From positions 1-25,057 of the forward strand of contig JAAFKL010000025.1 of the NCBI GenBank assembly GCA_021399405.1: 25,057 bases of DNA, given 5' to 3'. This DNA is from Candidatus Heimdallarchaeota archaeon. GTDB taxonomy: Archaea; Asgardarchaeota; Heimdallarchaeia; Heimdallarchaeales; Kariarchaeaceae. The position numbers and the translations under genes are program-made. The stretch's first letter is position 1. Every line of letters starts with the position of its first letter. Shown piece after piece: positions 8,104 to 15,657 of this stretch. The notes beneath the pieces were generated by a model. The model searched no databases, was not told where the DNA came from, and was given only the letters and a program-made list of their open reading frames with translations.

Positions 8104-8469
8104 ATTTCGTTTAATGATATGGCAGCCGAAGCAGTGGCTTCAGGAGATATAGGAGTGGGGTTCCTGATTTCAGACGCCTGTGAAGTGTTCTGGCAAGTTG
8201 GTACCTGGGAAGGCTTCAATGTCTGTGAAGTCCTTGCAGAGTGGAAAAAGTCTGCAATGACGCCTATAACAGTAGGTGGACTGAAGTTCACAATTATTGG
8301 AAAGACTCCTGAGCGTTTGGTGTCAACAAATATTGGAGGACAGGGGCATCTTGTAGCCGCAAAATGCAGCTATTATCCTGGATATTTGATATGCTGGTGC
8401 CCTGCAACAGTTGGTCCAAATATCGCATATGCTGTGATTCAAAAATTAGCTGATATGGTAAAAGCATAA
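8104..8469 (+). CDS. Profilin-like protein (Asgard-type), apparent ATT start
   Basis: About 121 residues, the size of profilin. The C-terminal two-thirds follow the profilin plan: a strand pair ITVGGLKFTIIGKT (compare the LGGxKYxVI of plant profilins), GGQGHLVAAKCSYYPGYLICWCP (GGxxIxK..QALLIGIYDEP), then the final helix VGPNIAYAVIQKLADMV (PGQCNMVVEKLGDYL). The N-terminal part has GVGFLISDACEVFWQVGTW, like AAIIGxDGSVWAQS. Profilins bind actin and poly-proline; Asgard profilins are known eukaryotic-signature proteins. SD GGAGTGA at 8091-8097 lies 6 bases before ATT 8104 but 21 before the first ATG (8119), so I place the start at ATT (ISFNDMAAEA...). GC here is about 45%, well above its neighbours, which suggests strong expression or a different origin. 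Family assignment is from recalled sequences. Confidence 0.8.
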   Translation: MSFNDMAAEAVASGDIGVGFLISDACEVFWQVGTWEGFNVCEVLAEWKKSAMTPITVGGLKFTIIGKTPERLVSTNIGGQGHLVAAKCSYYPGYLICWCPATVGPNIAYAVIQKLADMVKA

Positions 8470-8510
8470 CTCAATAGAATTAAATTACTTACTCTAAATA
8501 ATCAAATATT

Positions 8511-8538
8511 GAATAATAGCGATCGCTAATTATTAATC
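8511..8538. repeat. Imperfect palindrome downstream of profilin
   Basis: A perfect 12-bp palindrome TAGCGATCGCTA (8517-8528) is flanked by AT-rich arms that continue the symmetry with small offsets. It lies 47 bases after the profilin stop and 18 bases before the GTG of the next ORF. It could be a hairpin at the profilin transcript end or a protein-binding site for the next gene. Confidence 0.45.
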
Positions 8539-8546
8539 AATCAATT

Positions 8547-8846
8547 GTGAAATATATTGAACGAAATAAAATGATAATTTATGATACTGTTTTGTTATTA
8601 CATCCCAATGTTCCCCTAGTACAGGCTGTACAATTAATTTTGAATCTCTTACCACCATGTATTCAATTACCATTACGACAAAACAAATTTTGGATGGCCT
8701 ATCTCTTTGATATGAATTGTAATTCTAAATTTAACTTACATGTCTCTACTCCAAATGAAAATTTGCAATTGTACGCTATTTCCATTGAATTAATCAAAGT
8801 TATTCAAAAAATGAATTTACTTGTCAACAGATCAAAGTATCCGTAA
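8547..8846 (+). CDS. Small hypothetical protein
   Basis: 99 residues from GTG 8547. There is no recognised domain. The sequence is hydrophobic in patches (LLLHPNVPLVQAVQLILNLLPP) and ends in a helix-like EYA-type stretch (SIELIKVIQKMNLLV). The codon choice looks like that of neighbouring genes, with AT-rich third positions, so it is probably coding, but no homology supports it. Its 3' end would overlap the next gene only if that gene began at TTG 8821; with the ATG start at 8884 there is a 37-base gap. It sits between profilin and the AhpD-like gene. Confidence 0.45.
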   Translation: MKYIERNKMIIYDTVLLLHPNVPLVQAVQLILNLLPPCIQLPLRQNKFWMAYLFDMNCNSKFNLHVSTPNENLQLYAISIELIKVIQKMNLLVNRSKYP

Positions 8847-8883
8847 ACGATTTCTTTATTTCAATCAATACATTCGTTGGATT

Positions 8884-9294
8884 ATGGGTTCAGATAGTGT
8901 TTCCTCGTTACAAGAATTTAAAGAATTTAGAGAGAAAATGAATGAGAAGATCCTTGGATCTGGCCATTTAGGGATTAAAAGGTTCTTTACTTTAGACACT
9001 AAAGCTTTTCAACCAGGTGCTCTAGACGTAAAAACAAAAGAATTGTTAGGATTAGTAAGCTCTATGGTTTTAAGATGTGATGATTGTATAACATATCATG
9101 TCATCCAATGTGTTTTGGAAGGAATGACAGATGAAGAAATGTGGGAAGCCTTCAATATAGCATTAGTTGTCGGAGGGTCAATTGTAATCCCGCATCTAAG
9201 AAGGGCAGTAGATCGCTTATTCGAATGTCGTGATCTGGAAAAAAATAATCCCGATGAGTTGAAGCAACAAGGTTCAAGCTCACCTTATTCTTAA
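8884..9294 (+). CDS. Carboxymuconolactone decarboxylase family (AhpD-like) protein
   Basis: 136 residues from ATG 8884. The core matches the CMD/AhpD fold: LDVKTKELLGLVSSMVLRCDDCITYHV, with the CxxC pair C65/C68 and H72, then GMTDEEMWEAFNIALVVGGSIVIPHLRRA. In AhpD the CxxC-His set forms a redox-active disulfide that reduces peroxiredoxin partners, so a thiol-redox role is likely rather than decarboxylation. An in-frame TTG at 8821 would add 21 residues and overlap the preceding ORF; I prefer the ATG. It converges with the membrane-protein gene on the other strand, with only four bases between the stops. Confidence 0.88.
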   Translation: MGSDSVSSLQEFKEFREKMNEKILGSGHLGIKRFFTLDTKAFQPGALDVKTKELLGLVSSMVLRCDDCITYHVIQCVLEGMTDEEMWEAFNIALVVGGSIVIPHLRRAVDRLFECRDLEKNNPDELKQQGSSSPYS

Positions 9295-9298
9295 TTAT

Positions 9299-10342
9299 TT
9301 ATTTTTCAGTTTCTTCTCTAGATCCTTCTAATGTTCTTATGAAGGAAGCTATATTGATTATTTCAGTTTCTTTTGGGGGTCTAATATTAGAAACTCCTAT
9401 CGGAATACCTGCAATAATGGCTTCAGATCTAAATTTATTAATTGATTTTTCTAAAGTCAAGAAATAATACATTGATGCAGGTGCGATTAGGGGCCAAGAT
9501 AACATCAAAATAAACCCAAGCCATGCAATATAGTCGAGAGTCATTAATATTGTGGAATCACCCCCAATTACAAAAGTCTGATCTGTTAAACCTTCTCTAA
9601 ACTCGGTAAATATTGACCAACCAGAAGTTAATGCCCCAATTCCAACAACTGCATCAAAACGACTTCTAAATGATGATCCTGGAGTGTGTATAAATCGATT
9701 ATCTGGATCAAAGGATCTCAAATTACTATCTTCTAATACAATTGTAAGAGGTATATACATCCCTAATATTATTGTAGAAACTCCCAAAGTCAATAATGGG
9801 GTGAGTAATTCAGAATTATTTTGGTAAAGCGGAGAATAGGATCGTATTCTGGAAATAATTGGTCCTATTATAAATGCTGTAGCTGTGATGTAGAATCCCA
9901 TTTGACTGATTGAAATCCTAAAAATTAATGGCCCTATAGACAAAGGTCCTTTCAACCGCCTATCCTTAGCTTGACCTTCTAAAAATATTTCAGAGTCCGA
10001 TTCAAAAAATCGAATATATAGCCTTGATATCCATGATCTCTTTTTATCAGCGTGTACAAAAGGGGCATAAGTTGCACGTGCACCTATCAAACCCATTTTT
10101 TGCCAGAAAAGACCTCCAATTAGACCCATTATGAAAACCATAATGCTGAACGATATGCTGAAAGTTAACCTTACATTTGAATCATCAAGTTCTGTGATTA
10201 TGGAGTATAGGAAATATGATGCGGCAATATTAATTCCAATTACAACAAGCGAAAAAAATGCAATTCCAATCTTAAGTGGTTTCTCGAATTCAGCTAGCAA
10301 TGCTTCATGCGAAATATCATAATCTCTGTATAATCTTGACAC
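9299..10342 (-). CDS. Six-TM integral membrane protein, unknown function
   Basis: 347 residues with about six hydrophobic segments, near residues 25-45, 58-80, 143-165, 180-205, 228-247 and 267-297. A basic cytosolic loop (HADKKRSWISRLYIRFF... KDRRLKG) lies between the second and third. The soluble N-terminus is MSRLYRDYDISHEALLAEFE, and the charged C-terminal tail is GSREETEK. I do not recognise a transporter or enzyme signature. The start is ATG 10342. It follows the MFS exporter gene on the same strand after 71 bases and may be cotranscribed with it. No function can be assigned. Confidence 0.78.
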   Translation of the reverse strand: MSRLYRDYDISHEALLAEFEKPLKIGIAFFSLVVIGINIAASYFLYSIITELDDSNVRLTFSISFSIMVFIMGLIGGLFWQKMGLIGARATYAPFVHADKKRSWISRLYIRFFESDSEIFLEGQAKDRRLKGPLSIGPLIFRISISQMGFYITATAFIIGPIISRIRSYSPLYQNNSELLTPLLTLGVSTIILGMYIPLTIVLEDSNLRSFDPDNRFIHTPGSSFRSRFDAVVGIGALTSGWSIFTEFREGLTDQTFVIGGDSTILMTLDYIAWLGFILMLSWPLIAPASMYYFLTLEKSINKFRSEAIIAGIPIGVSNIRPPKETEIINIASFIRTLEGSREETEK

Positions 10343-10413
10343 AGAATAAATTTATAGAATTAAAGTAAAAACATTTCTTATTAATTGTGAATTATTTAGG
10401 TAGAATGCATTTG

Positions 10414-11751
10414 TTATTCTGTTGGAATTGCACCAGCTGGAAGTTTATCTTTTTCAATTTTTTCTAAATTAATTGTTTGTTCAACTTGAGGAAGAGAGGT
10501 AAAGAACCAACTGTAGAATAATAATAACAATCCGAATATTGAGACTCCCAATATTAAAACAGTGATCCCAGTATATTTAGCAACTATTCCAGCCCCAAGA
10601 AGTGATACTGGAGAAACGATTTGTGAAATGACCATCCTCACACTAATTACCCTTCCCTGAAGATCTAAAGGAACAACTGTTTGCCAAATCGTCATACTAT
10701 GGACATTAGCAACTGGTATACCTAGTCCAATAATGACCATCCCTGCAATTAATGCTTCTACGGATCCAAATATTGCAGCAAAACCAATAATTAATATCCC
10801 AAAGACTCCAAAAAAGATTCCAAGAAATATACCTGTCGTATTTTTCTTGAACAGAGTTTTACCCGACAATAATAAAGAAATCAAAATTGTACCTGCTTGG
10901 TTTGCTCCGAGTGCAATTGCTAAAATATATTCATCACCATCAAACAAATCTATAACTGCGAGGGGTAATATTACAAAGAAGGAGGATAAGACTAGATTTA
11001 TCCCTGCATACATTATTAATAGGTTTAGCAGTCCTCTTCTTTCTCTAAGAAATCCAAAACCTTCTCCAAATTCTTTTCTGAATGATGATTTTTCTCCCTG
11101 TTTAGATTTTACGACAGATGGTATTTTAACGAATATTAAAGGAACAACTGCTATAAGAAACGTAACAACATCTGCCCATAAAATAATATGCAAGTTTTCA
11201 ATTCCAACAAAACCAATTAATACAGCTGCTATAACTGGTCCTGATAATGCAATTAGACCATTCGCAAGAAAATTCATACTGTTGATTTTAGTTAATTTAT
11301 CTCTAGGGACAAGAACGGGGATAATTGCCCTTAAAGCAGGATCTTGTAATCCTTGAAATGCTCCACGAAGTGTTAATAATATCAATATACTGGTGATACT
11401 AGATTCACCTATCGTGAAAAGATAAATTAATATGAAAGTTGCTAAAGCTTGTAGAAAATCGACGGTACCGATAATTTTCTTTCTACTATATCGATCCACA
11501 AAAACGCCTGCAAATAGACCTACAAGAATTTGACTCCCCAATCCTAAGAATGCAGCTAATCCTAACATAAATGGGTCAAGAGTTGTGATTGTAATCCACC
11601 AGATGATGGAAAATTGAACTATTCTTGATCCGATGCTTGATACCCATTGTCCACTAAGAAAGGTGAGGTAAGAAGCTAAGGAATGTTTATTTTCGATTTC
11701 ATTTGTTGTAGTTGTTTGATTTTGTGTCATTTTAATCACGAATTTTACCAT
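10414..11751 (-). CDS. MFS transporter, probable drug/metabolite exporter
   Basis: 445 residues with about 12 TM segments. The motif A equivalent between TM2 and TM3 is GLFAGVFVDRYSRKKIIG. The N-terminal pattern LSGQWVSSIGSRIVQFSIIWWI and the mid-protein RGAFQGLQDPALRAIIP are typical of the EntS/MFS_3-like exporter group. ATG 11751 gives MVKFVIKMTQNQ; ATG 11730 (MTQNQ) is an alternative. It is divergent from a winged-helix regulator, and a perfect palindrome lies over its expected transcription start. The likely arrangement is a small-molecule exporter repressed by its neighbour; the substrate is unknown. Confidence 0.9.
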   Translation of the reverse strand: MVKFVIKMTQNQTTTTNEIENKHSLASYLTFLSGQWVSSIGSRIVQFSIIWWITITTLDPFMLGLAAFLGLGSQILVGLFAGVFVDRYSRKKIIGTVDFLQALATFILIYLFTIGESSITSILILLTLRGAFQGLQDPALRAIIPVLVPRDKLTKINSMNFLANGLIALSGPVIAAVLIGFVGIENLHIILWADVVTFLIAVVPLIFVKIPSVVKSKQGEKSSFRKEFGEGFGFLRERRGLLNLLIMYAGINLVLSSFFVILPLAVIDLFDGDEYILAIALGANQAGTILISLLLSGKTLFKKNTTGIFLGIFFGVFGILIIGFAAIFGSVEALIAGMVIIGLGIPVANVHSMTIWQTVVPLDLQGRVISVRMVISQIVSPVSLLGAGIVAKYTGITVLILGVSIFGLLLLFYSWFFTSLPQVEQTINLEKIEKDKLPAGAIPTE

Positions 11752-11760
11752 TCAAGTATT

Positions 11761-11772
11761 AGTAATATTACT
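11761..11772. promoter_or_regulatory. Palindromic operator candidate at the MFS promoter
   Basis: AGTAATATTACT is a perfect 12-bp palindrome. It lies 9-20 bases upstream of the MFS start codon and about 25 bases downstream of its TATA box, so it covers the predicted transcription start. A related half-site (GTAATACTAAT) recurs at 11816-11826. This is the position expected for a repressor site. Confidence 0.6.
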
Positions 11773-11784
11773 GAATCGTAACAC

Positions 11785-11794
11785 GTATATAAAA
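11785..11794 (-). promoter_or_regulatory. TATA box for the MFS exporter
   Basis: On the minus strand the bases read TTTTATATAC. The distance predicts transcription from about 11762-11768, giving a leader of about 15 bases before ATG 11751. Confidence 0.55.
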
Positions 11795-11940
11795 CTAGAG
11801 GTTAGGATAATTTTTGTAATACTAATAATGAAGAATTAAGACTCAATTATAACTAATATCGACTTATCAATATAATTTAGAAATACTGAACGGTATAAAT
11901 AATTCCAAATAGTTGAATATGGATCTAATCAACATAACAA

Positions 11941-11952
11941 GGATATATAAAT
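11941..11952 (+). promoter_or_regulatory. TATA box for the winged-helix regulator
   Basis: GGATATATAAAT lies about 30-40 bases before ATG 11983. It predicts a start near 11973 and a leader of about 10 bases. A second TATA-like run (GGTATAAATAA) lies near 11894-11904. Confidence 0.5.
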
Positions 11953-11982
11953 GGTAATGACTTATTGACGTTTGGATAGAAT

Positions 11983-12708
11983 ATGGCTAAGCTACATGCT
12001 TTAGAACTTAACCTACCTGAAATTCTCTATGATCATTGGAATACTATACCAATTATTCAAGATGTAAGTAAAAGTGTTATAGATAAACTTGGGATAAAAC
12101 AAGCTCAGCATTATATCATTGCTGCATTATCCAAGGCGTTAGAGGACGAATACCCAAGTGGATTAAGAAAACGTTATGCAATGACTGCGAGTGAAATTCA
12201 GGAAATAATGAAAACTTCATTTGATTTTGAAGTAAACAAATCAAACTTATATTATCATCTCCAAAAGCTAGTAGATGGGAAAGTAATACAAATTGTAACT
12301 TCTGTTCAATCAGCCAATATTGTGACGTCTTATTATGGAAGAAATTCAAAGCTTATTTTTTCCGATCCCGAGATAAAGGAGAAGAGTGCAGATAAGAAAA
12401 ATAAAAACCATTATTCATCCCATCCCATTCTTAAATTACTGAAATCAAAACAATTTTCCACACTACTCGAAAGCTACAAACCAAACAAGTCCAAACTAGA
12501 TGAAATTGCCACACTTGTAGACAAAGTGTCAAACACTGGATATGAGCATAATCGTGAGTTTATGTCTTGGATAATAGATAATGAAGAACATTTTCAAGGG
12601 AATGATATTGATCTACTTGATTTTAATCGTTTGTACAATCAAATGAAAGCATATGATGACAATATGATGAAACTTTTTAGTCTTCTTCAAGAGATATTCA
12701 AGATTTAA
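11983..12708 (+). CDS. Winged-helix transcription regulator (PadR/ArsR-like)
   Basis: 241 residues. Residues about 40-125 form a winged-helix domain: AQHYIIAALSKAL, MTASEIQEIMKTSFDFEVNK, the recognition-type helix KSNLYYHLQKLVDGKVI and the wing IVTSVQSANIVTSYYGRNSKL. The C-terminal half is a charged helical region, probably for dimer or effector contacts. It is divergent from the MFS exporter, with two TATA boxes and a palindrome in the 231-base gap, so it probably represses the exporter and perhaps itself in response to the exported compound. That regulatory link is inferred from layout. Confidence 0.85.
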   Translation: MAKLHALELNLPEILYDHWNTIPIIQDVSKSVIDKLGIKQAQHYIIAALSKALEDEYPSGLRKRYAMTASEIQEIMKTSFDFEVNKSNLYYHLQKLVDGKVIQIVTSVQSANIVTSYYGRNSKLIFSDPEIKEKSADKKNKNHYSSHPILKLLKSKQFSTLLESYKPNKSKLDEIATLVDKVSNTGYEHNREFMSWIIDNEEHFQGNDIDLLDFNRLYNQMKAYDDNMMKLFSLLQEIFKI

Positions 12709-12759
12709 TTTATACTCAAGCTATTTTGTTAAGTAGTTTTAACTTAGAATAATGTGAAC

Positions 12760-12769
12760 GTATAAATAT
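12760..12769 (+). promoter_or_regulatory. TATA box for the FKBP gene
   Basis: GTATAAATAT lies about 27 bases before the TTG at 12791. A transcript from this box would start almost at the start codon (leaderless or nearly so), which supports TTG 12791 as the true start. Confidence 0.55.
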
Positions 12770-12790
12770 CTAATACACAAATAGTAATTA

Positions 12791-13411
12791 TTGAAAATAC
12801 AAATTATTATTGTGATATCTATTCTAATACTAATCACTCCAACATCCTCTGTGGCATATACGGATACAATTGGAATCGAAGAAAATGACGAGGTCAATTT
12901 ACATTACGCCCTTACTTTTGATGGAAAACTTGATCAAGAGAGTGATTTCACCACCATTGTAAGTAATAATAATTTAATTGAGGGATTTTATTTGGGTATT
13001 CTTGGGATGAGGGTTGGTCAACAAAAAGACATTGTGGTTCCACCTGAATTAGGATACAGTAGTGGTGATTTAGCTGGTAAGATTCTATATTTTGATGTAA
13101 CTGTGAATGAGATTGTAAATAATATTAGAGGTGATAATTATGTTGCCCCTGTACAAACTGAATCACAGATATTTAATTTTTATGAAAATGAAGTTTCAGT
13201 CCCTGAAGATAGTGTAATTCAAAATTTAATTTCATCTCCATTAGTTATGGCATTCAGTATTACAGGACTTGTTTTACTGATTTATTTGAAAACATCAGGA
13301 GGTAACGTTGTTGAGAAAGTTGCTTCTAAAAAAGTGCCAGGAAAAATGACTGCTCAAGAAAGATTACAGAAACGAAGAGAGGATGTTGATAAGAACCTCC
13401 AGAATAAATAA
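12791..13411 (+). CDS. Extracytoplasmic membrane-anchored FKBP-type peptidyl-prolyl isomerase
   Basis: 206 residues. The signal-like N-terminus is MKIQIIIVISILILITPTSSVAYTD, with likely cleavage or anchoring near residue 22. The FKBP domain spans about 27-110: DEVNLHYALTFDGKLDQESDF, EGFYLGILGMRVGQQKDIVVPPELGY, then ILYFDVTVNEI. The VPPELGYS and GMRVGQ motifs are typical. A C-terminal TM segment (about 148-166) precedes a basic, polar cytosolic tail. The isomerase would face the outside and help fold exported proteins. The Asp of the canonical FDSS motif is displaced, so activity may be low. The start is TTG 12791, placed by the TATA box. It converges with the large secreted-protein gene. Confidence 0.85.
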   Translation: MKIQIIIVISILILITPTSSVAYTDTIGIEENDEVNLHYALTFDGKLDQESDFTTIVSNNNLIEGFYLGILGMRVGQQKDIVVPPELGYSSGDLAGKILYFDVTVNEIVNNIRGDNYVAPVQTESQIFNFYENEVSVPEDSVIQNLISSPLVMAFSITGLVLLIYLKTSGGNVVEKVASKKVPGKMTAQERLQKRREDVDKNLQNK

Positions 13412-13449
13412 TTCAAAAGCAGTTATAGAATTAAAAGATTACAAGGTAT

Positions 13450-13475
13450 TTGCGTATAGTGGAGCCTATCCGCAA
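13450..13475. terminator. Hairpin between convergent genes
   Basis: TTGCGTATAG and CTATCCGCAA form ten-base arms with a single mismatch around the loop TGGAGC. It lies 38 bases after the FKBP stop and 81 bases beyond the stop of the opposing gene. It is unusually GC-rich for this intergenic region. It may act as a bidirectional transcript end or stabilising stem. Confidence 0.5.
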
Positions 13476-13531
13476 TAATTTGATACATATATAATTTAGT
13501 ATGATTTATTTTTATATTTGTATAATTCTTG

Positions 13532-13538
13532 TTTTTTT
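13532..13538 (+). terminator. Oligo-T tract, archaeal-type terminator candidate
   Basis: Seven T residues in a row, preceded by other T-rich runs from 13506 on, lie downstream of the FKBP gene on its sense strand. Archaeal RNA polymerase commonly stops at such tracts. Confidence 0.4.
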
Positions 13539-13556
13539 ATCTTAAATATTGGTTGT

Positions 13557-15452
13557 CTATGTATTATTAACCGCATATGCGGGTCCATCGTCGATTGTAA
13601 CTGAACCCACATTGTGAGGAACTTCAATTATTATTGATCCCATTGCCACATTTCCAGATCCGTCTACAATCTTAAAGAAAATTGTGTACACTCGTCCATT
13701 TCCTTTTCCTTGTCGTTCAGCTCTCAGATCGACAATCTGGTCACCAGTAATTACTATATCATCAAAGGTCTTACCATCTCCGTTGCCTCTGACATCCTCT
13801 GGTTCATCGCTAGTTACTTTTGTAATAATCACATCATCTTTCCCAACATCGGCATCACAAATATCTGAGACAGAAATAAAGTACCCTGCAATATCTATTG
13901 TGTGATATTTATGATTTGGTGGCCACAATATTGTATTTTCAAAATCAATAATCTCAAATTCAGGAATTGTTGTATCAACAATCTCAATATCAACTAGATC
14001 CCAATCATAATCTATACCATCAAACACAGTAAGATTAATTGTTGTCAATCCTAGTGGAAGTGTTATTGTTGGAATCATACCCATTACAAAGTTATCACCC
14101 CAAGTCCAATTATATGTTAAAGGATCATCGTTTGGATCATAAGATCCTGAACCATCAAGTGTAACTTGTGCTCCTGCATGGCTTGTTTGCTCTATACCGA
14201 ATTGATCTGGACCAGCATCAGCAACTGGAGGTAGATTCGGAAATATTTTTTCGATTGTAAGAAGTGCCCAAACTGTATCTAGGATGGGATTATTTGCCCA
14301 ACGACTTCCAATCCAATAACCATCTGCATGTTGTCCGTCAATAATAACATCTGCAAACTCCTCAAACCAATCGAATTCTCCAATACCATCATCATCAAAG
14401 TCTAGCAAATCTATTTGAGAATACTCAAATCCCTTCATTAGACAAAACATTGCTTGCCAGTCGGGACGAGATGTATCATGGCCCCAACCTGGAGAAGTAT
14501 TTGTATCATTCCAGTGTCTAACAATAAAATCCATTGCATCTTGAAACATTTGATCGGTAGGCGCTATGCCAACAAAGGTCATTTCAAAGATTAAATTTCC
14601 GGTTTTAAGTTCATTAATATAACTTGAAGAATAAGGTACATATCGAGATCCACCGTCATAAGCACTACCTGTAACAGGATATTGTATCACTCCTATCCAA
14701 GCCTCCAACATTGTTTTAACCCATTGTGGGACAGTACACCCAAATCCTTCAGCCGCAGCTAAACCTAGAACTGCATATCCAGTAACGGAATTATCAGAAT
14801 AATATCCAATATTGTCCTGAATATAATATCGCCAACCCCCTGCATGGACTCCTAAATCTCCTTGAGCAAAAATTAACCAATCGGATGCATCCTGCGTAAT
14901 TTCGAAATATGTATCCGCTGTTCCGTCGGAGTCAAAATCAGCCCCAATTTCATTAACTCGATCCGGAACACCACTAGCTTCAAGAGCCATGAGTGTTACT
15001 CCTACTGTGTAAACCCAGTGGCTAGAAACTATTGGGGAACCAAAAGCAATCCCAATACCATTTCCATTGGTGTCTGGATCATCTATTGTACCAGACGCCG
15101 AAGAACGGTGATCTTGAAGTCGTATTGTTCGTGTACGTGCTTGATAAAATAGAAATTCCCATCCATCAATAACATTCTGAAAATATTCATATTCTTCATC
15201 AAATGGTGAGATACCTAATTCATAAGCTCTATCTTGTAATTTCGTAAGTACAAATCCGGTATAAGCTGCAGCGTCGTTGGGGTTAAGATACCAACCCCCA
15301 TCAATGTGTTGTTGGGAAACTAGATAACTAATACCATTTGTAATCGCTAACTCGATATCATCATCCTCAGCTGCATGTAGGAATTGATATGAAGAAAATC
15401 CTATAATCAGTGAGAACATAATGATACCTGTAATAAATTTATGATGTTTCAT
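13557..15452 (-). CDS. Large secreted protein: alpha/alpha-toroid, PKD and Ig-like domains
   Basis: 631 residues. The signal peptide is near 1-28 (FITGIIMFSLIIGFSSYQFLHAA). Residues about 33-405 have repeated Gly-Trp-rich helical units like those of prenyltransferase/squalene-cyclase toroids (GISYLVSQQHIDGGWYLNP, GVHAGGWRYYI, TGYAVLGLAAAEG, ILDTVWALLTIEKI). No cyclase DxDD acid motif is present, so catalysis is unlikely. Three Asp-rich calcium-loop-like stretches lie at about 125-132, 172-178 and 351-358. A PKD domain follows (about 408-492, PPVADAGPDQ... VTLDGSGSYDPNDDPLTYNWTWGD), then an Ig/HYR-like domain (about 495-615, ILWPPNHKYHTIDI). No C-terminal anchor is visible. It is probably an extracellular surface or adhesion protein. 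SD AGGTG lies 10 bases before ATG 15452. Confidence 0.85.
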   Translation of the reverse strand: MKHHKFITGIIMFSLIIGFSSYQFLHAAEDDDIELAITNGISYLVSQQHIDGGWYLNPNDAAAYTGFVLTKLQDRAYELGISPFDEEYEYFQNVIDGWEFLFYQARTRTIRLQDHRSSASGTIDDPDTNGNGIGIAFGSPIVSSHWVYTVGVTLMALEASGVPDRVNEIGADFDSDGTADTYFEITQDASDWLIFAQGDLGVHAGGWRYYIQDNIGYYSDNSVTGYAVLGLAAAEGFGCTVPQWVKTMLEAWIGVIQYPVTGSAYDGGSRYVPYSSSYINELKTGNLIFEMTFVGIAPTDQMFQDAMDFIVRHWNDTNTSPGWGHDTSRPDWQAMFCLMKGFEYSQIDLLDFDDDGIGEFDWFEEFADVIIDGQHADGYWIGSRWANNPILDTVWALLTIEKIFPNLPPVADAGPDQFGIEQTSHAGAQVTLDGSGSYDPNDDPLTYNWTWGDNFVMGMIPTITLPLGLTTINLTVFDGIDYDWDLVDIEIVDTTIPEFEIIDFENTILWPPNHKYHTIDIAGYFISVSDICDADVGKDDVIITKVTSDEPEDVRGNGDGKTFDDIVITGDQIVDLRAERQGKGNGRVYTIFFKIVDGSGNVAMGSIIIEVPHNVGSVTIDDGPAYAVNNT

Positions 15453-15497
15453 TATTTTATAACACCTAATCTTTGTGTTGTGGGAGTTTATTTGAGA

Positions 15498-15509
15498 AAC
15501 TATAAAAAT
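15498..15509 (-). promoter_or_regulatory. TATA-box candidate for the secreted toroid/PKD protein
   Basis: On the minus strand a TTTTTATAG-type box lies about 45-55 bases before ATG 15452, predicting a leader of about 25 bases that contains the AGGTG ribosome-binding site. I see nothing else in the 205-base gap 15453-15657; the short plus-strand frame through it has no support. Confidence 0.4.
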
Positions 15510-15657
15510 TTTATGCGCATTATTTATATAATCGATCCTCTAAATCGGATTATTGATTATAATAAAAAATTAAACAAACAAATACATGTTTGCTCATCAA
15601 ACCAAATCCCTCATACCTGTTATTTCCAAAATTATGTCCAATTTTATAATAATATTT

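Noticed and set aside
7917..8291. 124-codon minus-strand ORF over profilin
   Set aside because: It is the antisense shadow of the profilin gene; the sense strand has the profilin motifs and an SD.
8519..8526. GCGATCGC as a HIP1-type genomic element
   Set aside because: A single occurrence in an AT-rich archaeal-looking window; it is better read as the core of a local palindrome.
10733..11356. 207-codon plus-strand ORF inside the MFS exporter
   Set aside because: It is an antisense shadow of a clear 12-TM transporter; the product is rich in Lys, Pro and Asn with no domain.
13557..15452. Active squalene/hopene or other terpene cyclase
   Set aside because: No DxDD acid motif, a secretion signal, and PKD/Ig-like domains instead of a second catalytic barrel.
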